Assembly: GCA_034766995.1 (NCBI GenBank)
Contig: CM068315.1
Coordinates: 38,180,318-38,244,317 of the forward strand
Origin: Acanthacorydalis orientalis
Taxonomy: Eukaryota > Arthropoda > Insecta > Megaloptera > Corydalidae
Reading direction: 5' to 3'
Length of the DNA stretch: 64,000 nt
In this document: in pieces, positions 48,815 to 60,662 of the stretch
Layout: each line of letters begins with the position of its first letter
Numbering within the stretch: position 1 is the first letter of the stretch
Made by a program: the position numbers and the translations under genes
Notes under the pieces: generated by a model
The model's database searches: none
Told to the model about the DNA's origin: nothing
What the model saw: only the letters and a program-made list of their open reading frames with translations

Positions 48815-49535
48815 CATACCTATTTATATTAATTCATTAATGATTAAGTTAATAGTTTTCCATTCGGTTTGTATACATTTATAAATAATAAAAATAAATC
48901 TAACTTTCTATTGATGCCTTTACTGTTCACAATAACTTTAATTTTAATGTTTTGCGAAATTGAATCTATTAAGATAATATTGTTATTTTTTGTAAACCAG
49001 TGTTGAAAGATCAAATAGTTATCAATCAAAATCATATGTAGAGAGTAATTTGTCACATTACTATTAACATTATAATATTTTAGTAATTATTACACCTTTC
49101 TAAACTGGATACTATTATTTTTTTAAACAAAATGCAATTTCGGAAATATTTTTCTTTAGAAGTAGTGTTCAATATTTGTATAAAAGCTTCTTTCCTGTTT
49201 TACATACGCGATTTGTAAACATGATGAACAGTTTTAAAATGTTTACAATTTGGCAGATAACTATTGTTTCTCGTTAGCTTGAAGCTCATTTGCATATCGT
49301 TTAAAGATTGAGAATCGTAAATAAGCTTAGTATTAAATGTAAGAAAAAATATAACGTGTGCAAAATATAATTTGGATGAAAGTGAAAACGGTTTTAAAAT
49401 TTTAAACAATTACATATAGCGAATCTTTCAATCGACAGAATATTTATCAAGTCGACCATATGCTATACCATGATACGATTGTAATAACAGAGATGCAATT
49501 TAAAATCACTCGTATCTACAAATATGTAATGTTTA
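48813..49535. other. AT-rich intergenic stretch
   Basis: Nothing recognisable. Confidence 0.55.
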
Positions 49536-49539
49536 CATT

Positions 49540-49850
49540 AGCGATCAGACGTGTGTCTGATCGTTATACACACATTATACAAGACGTCAAAAAGCGGCAG
49601 AAAGAGTGAAGAGGTGTGTGTACGTGTGCACTATATTATCGTAAAGCAGCGAGCCAGTTTGCAGCTTGGGCTCGCGTTAAAAAAACACGCAGTTATTAAT
49701 TGAACATCTCCCAATGTTTGTAACGGCGGCGCTAACGCTGGCAACACGCGATCTTCGAACGCTTTCAGATTAATCGTATTCACGTGCAGATTTGTGCCTA
49801 TGCTTATCTTAAGATTGATTTATCGTTGTCAACGATTCTCGTTTTTTAAT
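49540..49850. promoter_or_regulatory. GC-richer island with a perfect palindrome
   Basis: CGATCAGAC and GTCTGATCG (49542-49550 and 49555-49563) form 9-bp perfect arms around GTGT. Further on are AGCAGCGAGCCAGTTTGCAG, TTGGGCTCGCG and AACGGCGGCGCTAACGC. No coding frame is recognisable. It could be a promoter, for example for a distant 5' exon. No direct evidence of transcription is visible. Confidence 0.25.
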
Positions 49851-49990
49851 ATCATAAAAGACAACATATTTAAGTAAGAGATTGATTTGGAGCGATTTGC
49901 GATATTTTTTACACTTTTATACTTACATGTTTAGTACATTAAAATATTTTTAATACACATATTCACACGTCCATAATGAGAAAAACAAGT

Positions 49991-50070
49991 AATTTTCACA
50001 AATGAATTATATTTTAGAGTGAAAGAATAGTTCACGTGTGAAAGTAAATTTAGCCAAGGTGCCAAAACTG
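49991..50070. mobile_element. deletion derivative of the long-TIR MITE
   Basis: ATTTTCACAAATGAATTATA (from about 49992) faces ATAGTTCACGTGTGAAAGTA, and the right end is AGCCAAGGTGCCAAAACTG followed by TA. Both terminal parts of the MITE therefore remain, almost back to back, with the long inner arms lost. The right terminus is the best preserved in the window. Confidence 0.6.
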
Positions 50071-51565
50071 TATTGTACATAAGTAATGTTTAATGTGTTC
50101 GTCTGACCGAATTAACCAAAACAAAAATCTAAGAAACTGTAGAAAAAATAGATTAACTTACTAGCAAAGACGTATTACCTACTAGAGAATTTTCCAGGAG
50201 AATAAAAATGAAATGGAACACATTTCAACATAACGTATTTATATCTAATCTTTAAATAGGTAGAATGTTATACCTAGTAGCTTTCACTAGATATGATAAA
50301 ATATGAGAAAAAGTTTTTTAGTCTATATCATATATTGATGATAGCTTTATACTAAGCGATAAGCAAGAAAATATCAATTGACTATGGTCACTACTTAAAC
50401 GTTAAACTAAGATACAATTTAAACCACGTAAAGTACTCTTCGATTAATGAATTCTAATTTATCTTAGAATTCAAATTGAATTATGAATTTTGGATGTACA
50501 AATCGTTAGACGACTTCAAGTAACAGGGAAACACGAAAAAATGTATACTAGAAATAATCAACAGGGCTAAAATAATAATAAAATGGATATAAACATAAAT
50601 TACAAATACAATAAACATAATAAAGAGGTTGAATTGTAAATGGAGAAAATGTACTATATGAAAGAGCATTCGATAGACAATTGACTTTTTTACTGGGAAA
50701 AAAGCATAAAAATGATGTAAAAAGAGGTTAACGATTACATTCGATAAAGAGATTAAGAAATTTTTATACGAAGAATGGACTAAATTGTTCATATTGAAGC
50801 TCAACTTCCAAAGAAACATTTAATTTGTCAATCGTTACAGAATGACGATAATATGCACTTTTTTTACCTTTGAATTGTATTAAATTATGTTAAAATTACA
50901 TCTCAATATACATATATATATATATATATATAATGTGAAAAAATATTACAGATTCTTGGATATTAATAGATTTATTCTGTAACAGATTTGAAGAAAACTT
51001 ATTATCGTTATCGAAATGTATAAAAGTAATTAATCGTCTTTTAAAACCTTTATCGAAAATTATTCACATAAGTCTTAACATTACTGATGATAATCACTTT
51101 TGCTACAAAAATTTAAACGAGTCAATATTGCCATTGTATACCAAAATATGTTACTTGTAGGTTCTGCCTTCACAAAAACTATTAATTAAAAAAAATTGAA
51201 GTAGTATTAATTAAATGTATTTAAATTATGTATGTTAACAGTTCAATGTGTTAAAAAGAAGCAGTAAATTACGGCAAATGATAAATTCGAATAAGAAATT
51301 TTAATATTATTATTATTATTTTAAAATTGGGAGTCTCCCATTCTGAATTTTAACAGTTGGTCAGCTTCAATTAATAATTTTTCAATATATCAGAGTGAAA
51401 TATGATGAAATAAATATGTAATAATTGTACGTTTAAATTACAAAAAAATATGTACACTTTTATTATTGAAGAAACAATCTTAATTCAAAAAATTAAGAAT
51501 CAAATGAATATTAACTAATAATCGCTAAAATCAAATACCTTTCACTGTGGTCAAAGCCATTGCTC
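50071..51565. other. AT-rich intergenic stretch
   Basis: A minus-strand frame at 50481-50819 is hydrophobic through AT-rich composition and has no recognised motif. Nothing else is seen. Confidence 0.5.
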
Positions 51566-51570
51566 TTTAA

Positions 51571-51645
<75 letters not shown>
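51571..51645. repeat. (TA)n microsatellite
   Basis: About 74 bp of TA. Confidence 0.95.
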
Positions 51646-51646
<1 letters not shown>

Positions 51647-53520
51647 CAGTATGTCTACATACTGATAGATTTAACGGTAATTGTTCTGTTTCTATGCAGA
51701 TTTCAACACGACAATCGTTACCAGTTAGCTACACTTATTTTTTTATTAATAGCTTTTATTGCTTCAAGTTAATTCCTCTACTTGTAATAAAATGACTAAC
51801 TTCTGCTTTATTTTAAAAACATCATTAAATAGGATCAAGATAAATTGTTTTTACATAATTTAAAAGTGAACGTTTAGAACGTTTTAATTTATATTTTGTA
51901 GTCGAATGGAATGTCATGAAATGTATCAAGAGTATTGTTTGTTTGTCCTTTTTAATTATTAAATACTTATTTTATTTTAAAACATACATCCATTCATATT
52001 AACTATCTGAAGATACATAATGTTAAACAAGAATGAAAATATATATTGTTTTTACAGAAATTGAAAGAAACAAATATTTAAAAATAGTGCACATTTTTAA
52101 AATATCAATCGCCGTACTTCTATAAATCAAAGTAAATTAAATAGCGAAATAGATTATTTCCGATGGTCGATGTTAATTTTATACATTTATCTTATAAAAA
52201 ATAACATATTTTTCAATTAGATGTCATAACTCTTTTAGCATTTAACTCTATTTACGAAGTCAGTGTTACACAATTCTAAAGCCCCGGCAGTGATAATCTG
52301 CCAGGGAAAAGTTTTATCTGCACACATTTTTCAAACAAATTTGATACGTTGATCTAATTCCGTATTTCGTAATAATTGCATTCGTATGTGTGTGTATTAT
52401 TATATATGTGCGTGTTTTGCATATATAAAATTCTTGTTACTTATTATTTTTATTAATAATCGGAATAGTCAATAAATTATACGACAATACTATTGTTTAT
52501 TTATTTACAAACAGGGTTTTTATCTTCAAGTGTTACACCTAACATTATCTATGGCCATTGTATGACAATCTATATATGCAGATAGAAGAGATTGTCCGCG
52601 AACAGTATTTGATATGCACACCTATAAATGAAGTCAGTTCACATACTTCTATGCTCATTATTCTATATTTAAATAGAATCAAGTCTAATATTTGTAGGAT
52701 GTGAACAAACTCTTCAGTGATTGTCAATCCTATCGAGCAAAACACTCCCTTTCTATAACAAGTATTTTATATATTCCTTTTTATTCACATGAAATTAATT
52801 TTATACGGAATTATGACAGTCATGTTAATCAATGCATGTATTTAAAAAATAATATATTTAGTTTCGTCATTGTAATAGGTTAGGTTATTTAGAGTTTAAA
52901 GGCGCTCGTATATCAGCGCCCGAGTCATTATAATAAGAAAAAAATATATAAATAAACATTTTATTTCATGTTTATAACTATTATTGTTAAAAATTAATAT
53001 TATTATGATGGATACTACGAACAAAGAATTTTTAAATAATTTTAATATTTACTTTTCATTACTTTTTAAAGACATACATTTAATTAGATTCTCTTATTTC
53101 ATACATTTTAGCTAATCACCTACAATTGTCTACAAATTTGTTAAAATTAAAAGTAGATTACCTTAATGTTTACTTGATGGCAATTGGTCACCTCAGATAA
53201 CAACAACCAGAATAAAGACGGTCATATTTAAAGTTTTCGGAATTCCTATTATACCTGTACATTAGGTATTATTTTTTTAAAAAACACAAGCACGCATGAA
53301 GGTGTAATCTATATTATATGTGTATATTGCATTTTTCGTCGAATTTTCATAACTGACCTTCATAAAAGATTTGTTTTATATATACAGAACAGTAGTAAAA
53401 ATAACAATCAAATTAAAATAAACACTATTTGAAAAATGGCAGTGTTAATAGATTTAAATCATTCTAAGAGCATTAGAATATTTATTTTATTTCTAAATTA
53501 TTTCTTTCTATACAAACTTG
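51646..53520. other. AT-rich intergenic stretch with two small hairpins
   Basis: CCCCGGCAG and CTGCCAGGG (52282-52306) form a bulged stem, and GGCGCT and AGCGCC (52901-52920) a perfect 6-bp stem. I recognise no gene and no known microRNA. Confidence 0.45.
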
Positions 53521-53522
<2 letters not shown>

Positions 53523-53582
<60 letters not shown>

Positions 53583-53597
53583 TACACACACACAAAG
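53523..53597. repeat. (TA)n-(CA)n microsatellite
   Basis: About 52 bp of TA followed by interrupted TA and CA. Confidence 0.95.
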
Positions 53598-53697
53598 AAA
53601 ATTAACAATTCTTGAAATATTAAATCTCCTGAATGGTAAAATATATTTTTGAAATATTTACAAATTAAAATAATAAACATTATTGTGCATACTATTA

Positions 53698-53701
<4 letters not shown>

Positions 53702-53788
<87 letters not shown>

Positions 53789-53789
53789 A

Positions 53790-53866
<77 letters not shown>

Positions 53867-53874
53867 CAGAGAAG
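53702..53874. repeat. long compound (TA)n microsatellite
   Basis: Three blocks of TA separated by AAATA, CACACACA and TATG variants, about 170 bp in all. Confidence 0.95.
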
Positions 53875-54817
53875 ACAATTTAAAAATAAATACTATTGTT
53901 TCAAAAATATAAAAATTAATATGTTTAACTGAACTTAAAACTGCTAAAAAATCACTATGATGCAATTAGAGAAAGGAACTTGAATGTTCACAAAGAACAA
54001 TATATAAAAGAACAGTTTGACTTTCAATAAAAGTCAAACTGCAAACTTACAATCAACATATTACAGTCAGCATACCCAACTATCTACTTTTTATGTTGTA
54101 AATAACAAATAGTCGACATAACACGTTCAGAGCTCTTATAATGACAATTCTTTTTAATATTTTTTTGATAAAATTTTTCTTGACATTTGCGAAATTATTG
54201 ATAGGTAATAATCAGAAATTAAAATCCTAATATTTAAATTCTAGTTTATCTAATGCGAATTTCATTTTACAATTTCATTGATAAGTTTTGTCAAATTCTG
54301 AATATATTTATTAATAACACGTTATTAAATACTGAATATTTATTTCAAAAAGAGGAATAAATTGTCGATACGAAATAAATAATACCAAAATTCATATTTT
54401 GAGATACTCTCTTCATTCGACTCAATTTTAAGTGACGTGAAAAAAAATTATTTGTAAAATTAGATACATACTTTGTGTACATTATAATGAATTGCTTAAA
54501 TGCTTCAACCAGCTGAACGTAATAAATTCCAATAAAAATTCAACTTACAACAAATTTATATCATGTCATCTGTAAATTATTATGTGATAGTGGAAATGAT
54601 TCATCGCAAAATTCGTGTATCACAGGTGCTCTTCTATACTGCTCTATCTCAACCCACACATAGAAGAAAGTGGCCCTCCTCAATGTCATCCACCGCCTCT
54701 GCATAATGTATATTGCAACATATACACAAACATTTTACAAACAGGTAAACACATATCAATAAACTTGTCTGTACGTGTACACATATTCACACGCATTCAT
54801 TACGCATATACTTACAT

Positions 54818-54819
<2 letters not shown>
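53875..54819. other. AT-rich intergenic stretch
   Basis: Nothing recognisable. Confidence 0.55.
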
Positions 54820-54890
<71 letters not shown>

Positions 54891-54921
54891 GTATTTTCAC
54901 ATACATGTGCACACACACACA
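54820..54921. repeat. (TA)n-(CA)n microsatellite
   Basis: About 66 bp of TA, then CATG and CA repeats. Confidence 0.95.
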
Positions 54922-55581
54922 CTTCTTGTATTTGTAACAAGCACGTCAAATGCGCGTAGCAATGTGAAGAGTCGGTAGTTGTGAAGTGTTTGTTTATAAG
55001 AAAAAAAAATATTTTAGTGAAGAACGATTTATATAAAACACATGCTTCTTGCATTTTTCGAAGATAGGTCAAATTATGTAAATTTAGGGTTTTAACATTA
55101 TTTTACTACTGATAAATATTTACAATTGGTTACCAAAAATTACACGCGCATTTGTTACATTCATACGTGAATGCATTTATATATTAGAAATATATATATA
55201 CAAAAACACACACAATTTAAATTACGATATATAGTTGAAATGACTTCGATCGTTAGAAATACTCTTACAATAAGATTTTTAACAGAAAAAACACAACTTA
55301 ATTACAAATTTCGTTATGTTAATAAAGAAGTATTCATCCCTTGCAAATGAAAATAGTAAAGTTATATATTAAATTACATTAATTATTTGGATTTAGGGTT
55401 TTTAAACTGTTCGAGTTAATCTAATTAATACTTATTAGACATATTACCGTAATGATTTGTTGTATTTATTGATTTTTTCATTTTCGTACTTAATTTTTAT
55501 ATTACAAGACATCAAAAGTGGAACAGTATTCGAAAATTATATTTATAAAAAAGGTTCAAATTTGTTGAACATTTATATATC

Positions 55582-55629
<48 letters not shown>

Positions 55630-55641
55630 TTGTGTGTGCGT
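55582..55641. repeat. (TA)n-(TG)n microsatellite
   Basis: About 34 bp of TA followed by TG. Confidence 0.95.
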
Positions 55642-56527
55642 AGATCCTCGCCAAAACTTATACAACTATTTTAAGTTGGTTTTGTGGCGATGGATGACTT
55701 TCTGTAGATACTGAAGGATAATATGAAAGATCAGAGTTTTCATTCAATAGTTGAGTATGAAATTTATAAACACTGTTCATCATCATTACAGCTTTTGACA
55801 GGTAGTAACTGAATATCATGTTTATTTGTATATCCATTTAAAAAATGTCATTGACACTACATTTACATTCTCTTAAATCATTCCTGGATGTAAAATTTTC
55901 AACTTTTTGTGATGAGAAAAAACATAAATACGCACGACATACATACATACATATATATATATTTGTGTGTGTGTGTGTGTTCATATGCAGTATTTTATCG
56001 ACGTATACGTAATCGTGATTAATAATAAAATTTTGTGGGTAGAAATATTTATAGCTTCATTTAAAAAATCCAGTTTTTAAAATAGTAAGATGTTTTCCAT
56101 ACTGAAACTAGTAATTCCAAGAAGTCCATAGTGATAAATATAGCAAAATGATCAAGCGATGCGTAAAATCTTCGATGACGACACTGGCCTAACTCAACAG
56201 TTTATGCGTAACTTTAAAATACAGTACAAATTCGAACGAAATAAGCGTGGCAGTGGTGACGTCATGTACAAGAATAATGTTATGCCAATGTACAAAATTT
56301 TTCAATGAGAAAATATTTTGTGTAAATATTTTTCATGAAAAATAATGTAACCCAAATTATAAGAATATGCAACATATACATCTTGTATTTTTTCTTGTTC
56401 TAATTTTGTTTCGTTGTATTTCTGTACATGTTCTGTAAATGTTCTGTTTTATCGAATACCTTTTAGTTTTTCAATAAAATAGTTTAGAAGGAATTCGTCC
56501 GTCAGTGATACATGCTTTTTTTTAGTA

Positions 56528-56528
<1 letters not shown>
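55642..56528. other. intergenic stretch
   Basis: Contains a short CATA/TA/TG run at about 55938-55982 and a slightly GC-richer patch at 56150-56280 with GTGACGTCAT at 56257-56266. No gene recognised. Confidence 0.5.

Positions 56529-56582
<54 letters not shown>
56529..56582. repeat. (TA)n microsatellite
   Basis: About 52 bp of TA. Confidence 0.95.
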
Positions 56583-56586
<4 letters not shown>

Positions 56587-57104
56587 TCTTTAAATTTTCA
56601 CTGATAAATGAAATTCAAAAGTAATTTTATAAATTAATTTTCCTCTTATAATAAAAAAATATTAATATTGTAATCCATTTGGATTTTTTTTTAATTCAAA
56701 TTGTGTTGATTTTGCACCTTACGATAAATTTCATCTACATTATCATCTCTTCAAATTTTTGCCGTATATATAAATTTTTGATATTTTTCGATTGATACTT
56801 GATCTGGTATATATGTTGTCAATATATACGTTACAAGAGTAATAAATATCATTCTTCTCAGAAAAAAAACTGTATTAATAATACTTAAATATTCATGTTT
56901 TGAGTGAGACGAATCCATGTTAATTAATATATACGACCTGCATGAATGAAGAATCAATCTATTTGACTTCAAAATAAATAGGAAACTGTATTTATAAGAT
57001 AGATGAAAACACCAGTATTAAATCAATAGTGACATTGACATAGTATAGAACAGAACTATAGATCAGATTCTTTAAACATCTCAGATATGAAATTAAAAAA
57101 GCGA

Positions 57105-57360
57105 TATATGATATATTCATTTAGAGATTTTTCCATCGTTCTATAAAAACAACCAGATAAAATCAGCGAAACGATGGTAAAGTCTACGACAGCAATTCCA
57201 CAAATAATTTCCAAATAAACTTCCCGTTATTGGAATTTCGCCAATGAAATATGCTACATTGTAACGATTGTAACAGCCCACGAATATCGATCGATCTGGA
57301 TGCTGAATGAAATTTTCATTGGAATCACAGTTGGGATGTTTCGCAATGAATATGAAATTA
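57105..57360 (-). pseudogene. possible tetraspanin-like membrane protein relic
   Basis: The minus strand first reads AKHPNCDSNENFIQHPDRS followed by IFVGCYNRYNVAYFIGE (57357-57245). After a one-frame shift it reads EIICGIAVVDFTIVSLILSG followed by CFYRTM. The order cysteine, then GC, then a hydrophobic segment closed by CFYR resembles the end of a tetraspanin outer loop and its last membrane span. No splice sites or other exons are visible, and the frame change means it is not intact as seen. This is a weak call; chance similarity in AT-rich DNA is possible. Confidence 0.18.
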
Positions 57361-57432
57361 TTTATTTTGATTAATATTACATATTTCACTTTAAATAATA
57401 ATCATTTAATTGAATGCTCATTAATAATGACG

Positions 57433-57436
<4 letters not shown>

Positions 57437-57497
<61 letters not shown>

Positions 57498-57512
57498 GCA
57501 CATACACACACT
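57437..57512. repeat. (TA)n-(CA)n microsatellite
   Basis: About 60 bp of TA, then short CA. Confidence 0.95.
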
Positions 57513-57783
57513 ACAACTGAACCAAGAACTGAACTACTGAACCAGAATATTACCTGCAATTTGGAGAATCTAATTTCTCTCTTTATACACATTTTCAATA
57601 TGTTTTTGTTATCTCTATTACACCTGTTCATTAATCTCTTTCTGGATCTTTGTATATTTCTTGGCTCCCTGACAACATTTGTGTAGTCTTTCTATTGCTT
57701 TTTTTTCTTGCTAATATACCTATGCCTTTTTTCTTATCACTTGCCAATTTCCTGATATGCTTATTTCGCCTGTTTCTTTAAAT

Positions 57784-57868
57784 CTCTTTTTATATTGTTG
57801 GCTTCCGGACAATAATTTTTATTACATATCTTCAATTATCTATTATTATCTTCTTGTAATGTAAACAC
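57784..57868. repeat. dispersed repeat, copy 1
   Basis: This stretch matches 58134-58220 over about 85 bp (for example GGCTTCCGGACAATAATTTT against GGCTTCTGGTCAATAATTTT). The pair flanks a mariner fragment. Confidence 0.6.
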
Positions 57869-57997
57869 AACCATTTCCATTTTAATTATTTACCGTTGTT
57901 ATATCCGTAATTTCTGTTCGTTTTCGTATGAATTCTGTTTTCAATACGTATGTTATATATATATGTTATTGTATGTTATATGTATGTTATATATATT

Positions 57998-58116
57998 CAA
58001 AGTAGCCGTTTGCAACTATCACCTCTTCATTCGACCCAAATCGCTTTCCAGCCAGGAAAATTTTAGTTTCGGGAACAAATGGAAGTCCGAGGGAGTCAAA
58101 TCAGGCGAATATGGTT
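57998..58116 (-). mobile_element. mariner fragment (third-Asp region)
   Basis: On the minus strand this reads PYSPDLTPSDFHLFPKLKFS and, after a frame change, AGKRFGSNEEVIVANGYF. That is the conserved block around the third catalytic aspartate of mariner transposases and what follows it. No ends or other parts of the element are present. Confidence 0.8.
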
Positions 58117-58133
58117 CTTTGTCGTTTTTTCTT

Positions 58134-58220
58134 TTTCTTTTTATATTTTTGGCTTCTGGTCAATAATTTTTGTTACACATCTACAATTATTCATTATTAT
58201 CCTCTTGTAAATATAAACAC
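58134..58220. repeat. dispersed repeat, copy 2
   Basis: Second copy of the roughly 85-bp repeat at 57784-57868, in the same orientation. Confidence 0.6.
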
Positions 58221-58255
58221 CTACTTTTATTTTCATTTTTGTTTTATCCCCAACT

Positions 58256-58258
<3 letters not shown>

Positions 58259-58299
<41 letters not shown>
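58259..58299. repeat. (TA)n microsatellite
   Basis: About 40 bp of TA. Confidence 0.95.
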
Positions 58300-58303
<4 letters not shown>

Positions 58304-58890
58304 TAAAATTAACTATTGTCATTATACTCAAACACTATGATTATAAAAAATAAACATTGAAAACAAAGATATAATATGAATTAGTTCATGTTCGTATAAT
58401 TATATGTTTATATATATAACATTTCATCATATTGAAATAAAAAATATTTCCATTTCTTATCGATTAGTAAATATATAATACGTATTGTTATTTAATTGTT
58501 TATTTTGTTTAAAAAATAAATAACACAAATACTATTTTTCTGCATTTTTCATTTTATTCCACTCATTTTTTTTACGAATCTTGGTTGAGCAAAAATTGTC
58601 GTGTTCAATCAAATGGAAACATTCTATTCATAATGACAATATTTATACAATGTTGTTTCTCATGCCAAAGTCAAGAACTATTTATCATTGGAATAATAAA
58701 TTGAAGAAAAATATTCAACACACAATACAATGTCGAAAACATTAACATTTCAAAACAACAAATGATTTTCCAAGTATGAATAATTCTTTTTTTCAAAATG
58801 GGCTGACGTCTTGATATATAAATAAAATATAAAACTGCATTACATTTTAGAATATTATGAATGTATTGTTCAAGAATTTTTTATACTAAA
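58300..58890. other. AT-rich intergenic stretch
   Basis: Nothing recognisable. Confidence 0.55.
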
Positions 58891-58894
58891 TATA

Positions 58895-58974
58895 TTACGT
58901 TCGTGCAAAAATAATTGCGGTTTTTACATGGTTTCCAAATGATAAAAACCGCCATTATTTTTTCATGAACTTAA
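58895..58974. mobile_element. 80-bp mariner-end palindrome (MITE)
   Basis: The element starts TTACGTTCGTGCAAAAATAA and ends with its inverted counterpart (ATTTTTTCATGAACTTAA). Each arm is about 32 bp with few mismatches, around a 16-base centre, and TA flanks both sides. The arms are the irritans-type mariner terminal repeat, including TAATTGCGGTTTTTA. So this is a minimal copy of two mariner ends. Confidence 0.88.
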
Positions 58975-58981
58975 TACATAC

Positions 58982-58998
58982 ATACATATATACATACA

Positions 58999-59037
<39 letters not shown>
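58982..59037. repeat. (CATA)n-(TA)n microsatellite
   Basis: CATA units followed by about 34 bp of TA. Confidence 0.95.
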
Positions 59038-59041
<4 letters not shown>

Positions 59042-59599
59042 TATACAATACGTATTGTGTAGAATTGAGCAAATCAAAATCATATAAATTCAATATACGT
59101 TTGAGTCTGGAAGTAATCTATTTAGTTCATTTGTAAGTATTCTATGGACACATCGACCTCAAAACGTCAAGATGTGTCAAATCGAAACCATCCGTAGAAT
59201 TCAGCGTGACACGTTAAGGTATTAAATATAACTTACAAAACATATTAAACAGATCACAAAAGATGTCGAGGCCTTGTCGGTTTTTTCCTCTTGACTTATT
59301 AAATGCACGCCAACGCAGGTGATTGCGTAAAAATCGTCATTGTTTTGATTTTCTGGTTAGCTGTCATCGGTTCACATCTGTATCAGTGTTTAACTACTGA
59401 ACAGTGATTTACATGAAACAATTTGGCAAAACATTGCAACAGATTCTTGTAAAAAAAATCTTTATTTAATGTCTCTAATATTTAATTCTTATTAAATGTA
59501 GAGTATAAATTAAGTTGTTTGATAAAGGTGTACAGATGTACGTTTGATATCGATTGTAGTTAGTAAACTTTAAGGTATAGTGAAGGATTATAGGAAACA

Positions 59600-59607
59600 A
59601 TATATAT

Positions 59608-59643
<36 letters not shown>
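59600..59643. repeat. (TA)n microsatellite
   Basis: TA with a short CA interruption. Confidence 0.95.
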
Positions 59644-59648
<5 letters not shown>

Positions 59649-59717
59649 GTTGACGTAAAGCTCCAAATAATCAAGTGTACAGTCTCTTATACATATAACT
59701 AATTATTGAACATATTA

Positions 59718-59789
<72 letters not shown>

Positions 59790-59798
59790 CACACATAT
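59718..59798. repeat. (TA)n-(CA)n microsatellite
   Basis: About 64 bp of TA followed by CA. Confidence 0.95.
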
Positions 59799-60199
59799 AC
59801 TACTTCAACCCTTATAATCCTACAATATACTCCGAACTTTTACTTCTTATGTTCAATACCCACAAGTAATACTGTAATTCATATTGAATTATTCATGCTG
59901 TGTATTTCGAGACACCTATGTATTATAATGGAAATAGTGTATACATACAAAAGTTTGAGAAATATATTGATGTTTAAAATAAATAACGGACAAAGTTTTT
60001 TAGACAGGCAAATAAAATAATATGAAGATACTGATTAATTAAATTCAATGGAAGAGGTTCCTTCAGAATTGAAAGGCTACTTATTATAAATTCGGCGTTT
60101 TATTTTATGTCGGAATATAGAAAAGAAAAATTCAAAATTGAAAAATATGAATTCACTACAATGATTATAAGCTTAAATTTTATAGAACAAGAATGGGTT

Positions 60200-60330
60200 T
60201 TCCTGTATCTTAGCGATCTCAGAAAGATTGTACTGCAACAATCAAAACTACTAATTATTAATTATTGAACATTTTTGATAAAAATATTTTTTGCAGTTTG
60301 TGACGGAGTGAAATAATGTATTATAATAAA
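60200..60330. mobile_element. half copy of the long-TIR MITE
   Basis: AATCAAAACTACTAATTATT, TATTGAACATTTTTGATAAA and TTTTTTGCAGTTTGTGACGG match the right arm of the 15057 copy in order. The left arm is not recognisable. Confidence 0.5.
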
Positions 60331-60540
60331 ATAAAATAAAACAAGCGAAAGTCAATTCAGCTACAAAAATAAAAACTTTATTATGATACTTTTTCCAGTT
60401 ATTGATTTGGAACAAAACTTCGTAGCATTTTCCAATAGATACCATTAATTGCAGTTTCGCGCACAGTTCGATTATATGACATGAGTCCATATGTGTTATT
60501 TTAACAAGTGTCACTTCAACATTTCTTTCTCTGCTATTTT

Positions 60541-60662
60541 TGTCAAACTTTGTGAATTTTAAGTCTGTTAAATTTAAAATTTAAAATGAAAGAATATTTG
60601 TCAAACTTTGTGAATTTTAAGTCTGTTAAATTTAAAATTGAAAATGAAAATGAAAGAATATA
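60541..60662. repeat. tandem duplication, 58-bp period
   Basis: TGTCAAACTTTGTGAATTTT starts at 60541 and again at 60599. The two copies stay aligned through AAGTCTGTTAAATTTAAAAT, and the second carries a few extra AAAATG units. Confidence 0.9.

Noticed and set aside
50481..50819. Hydrophobic 112-codon frame resembling a membrane protein
   Set aside because: The hydrophobicity follows from T-rich codons; there are no conserved motifs.
52282..52306. Resemblance to a miR-8-type hairpin
   Set aside because: The TAATCTGCCAGGG segment differs from the miR-8 mature sequence in its seed, and the stem is too short.
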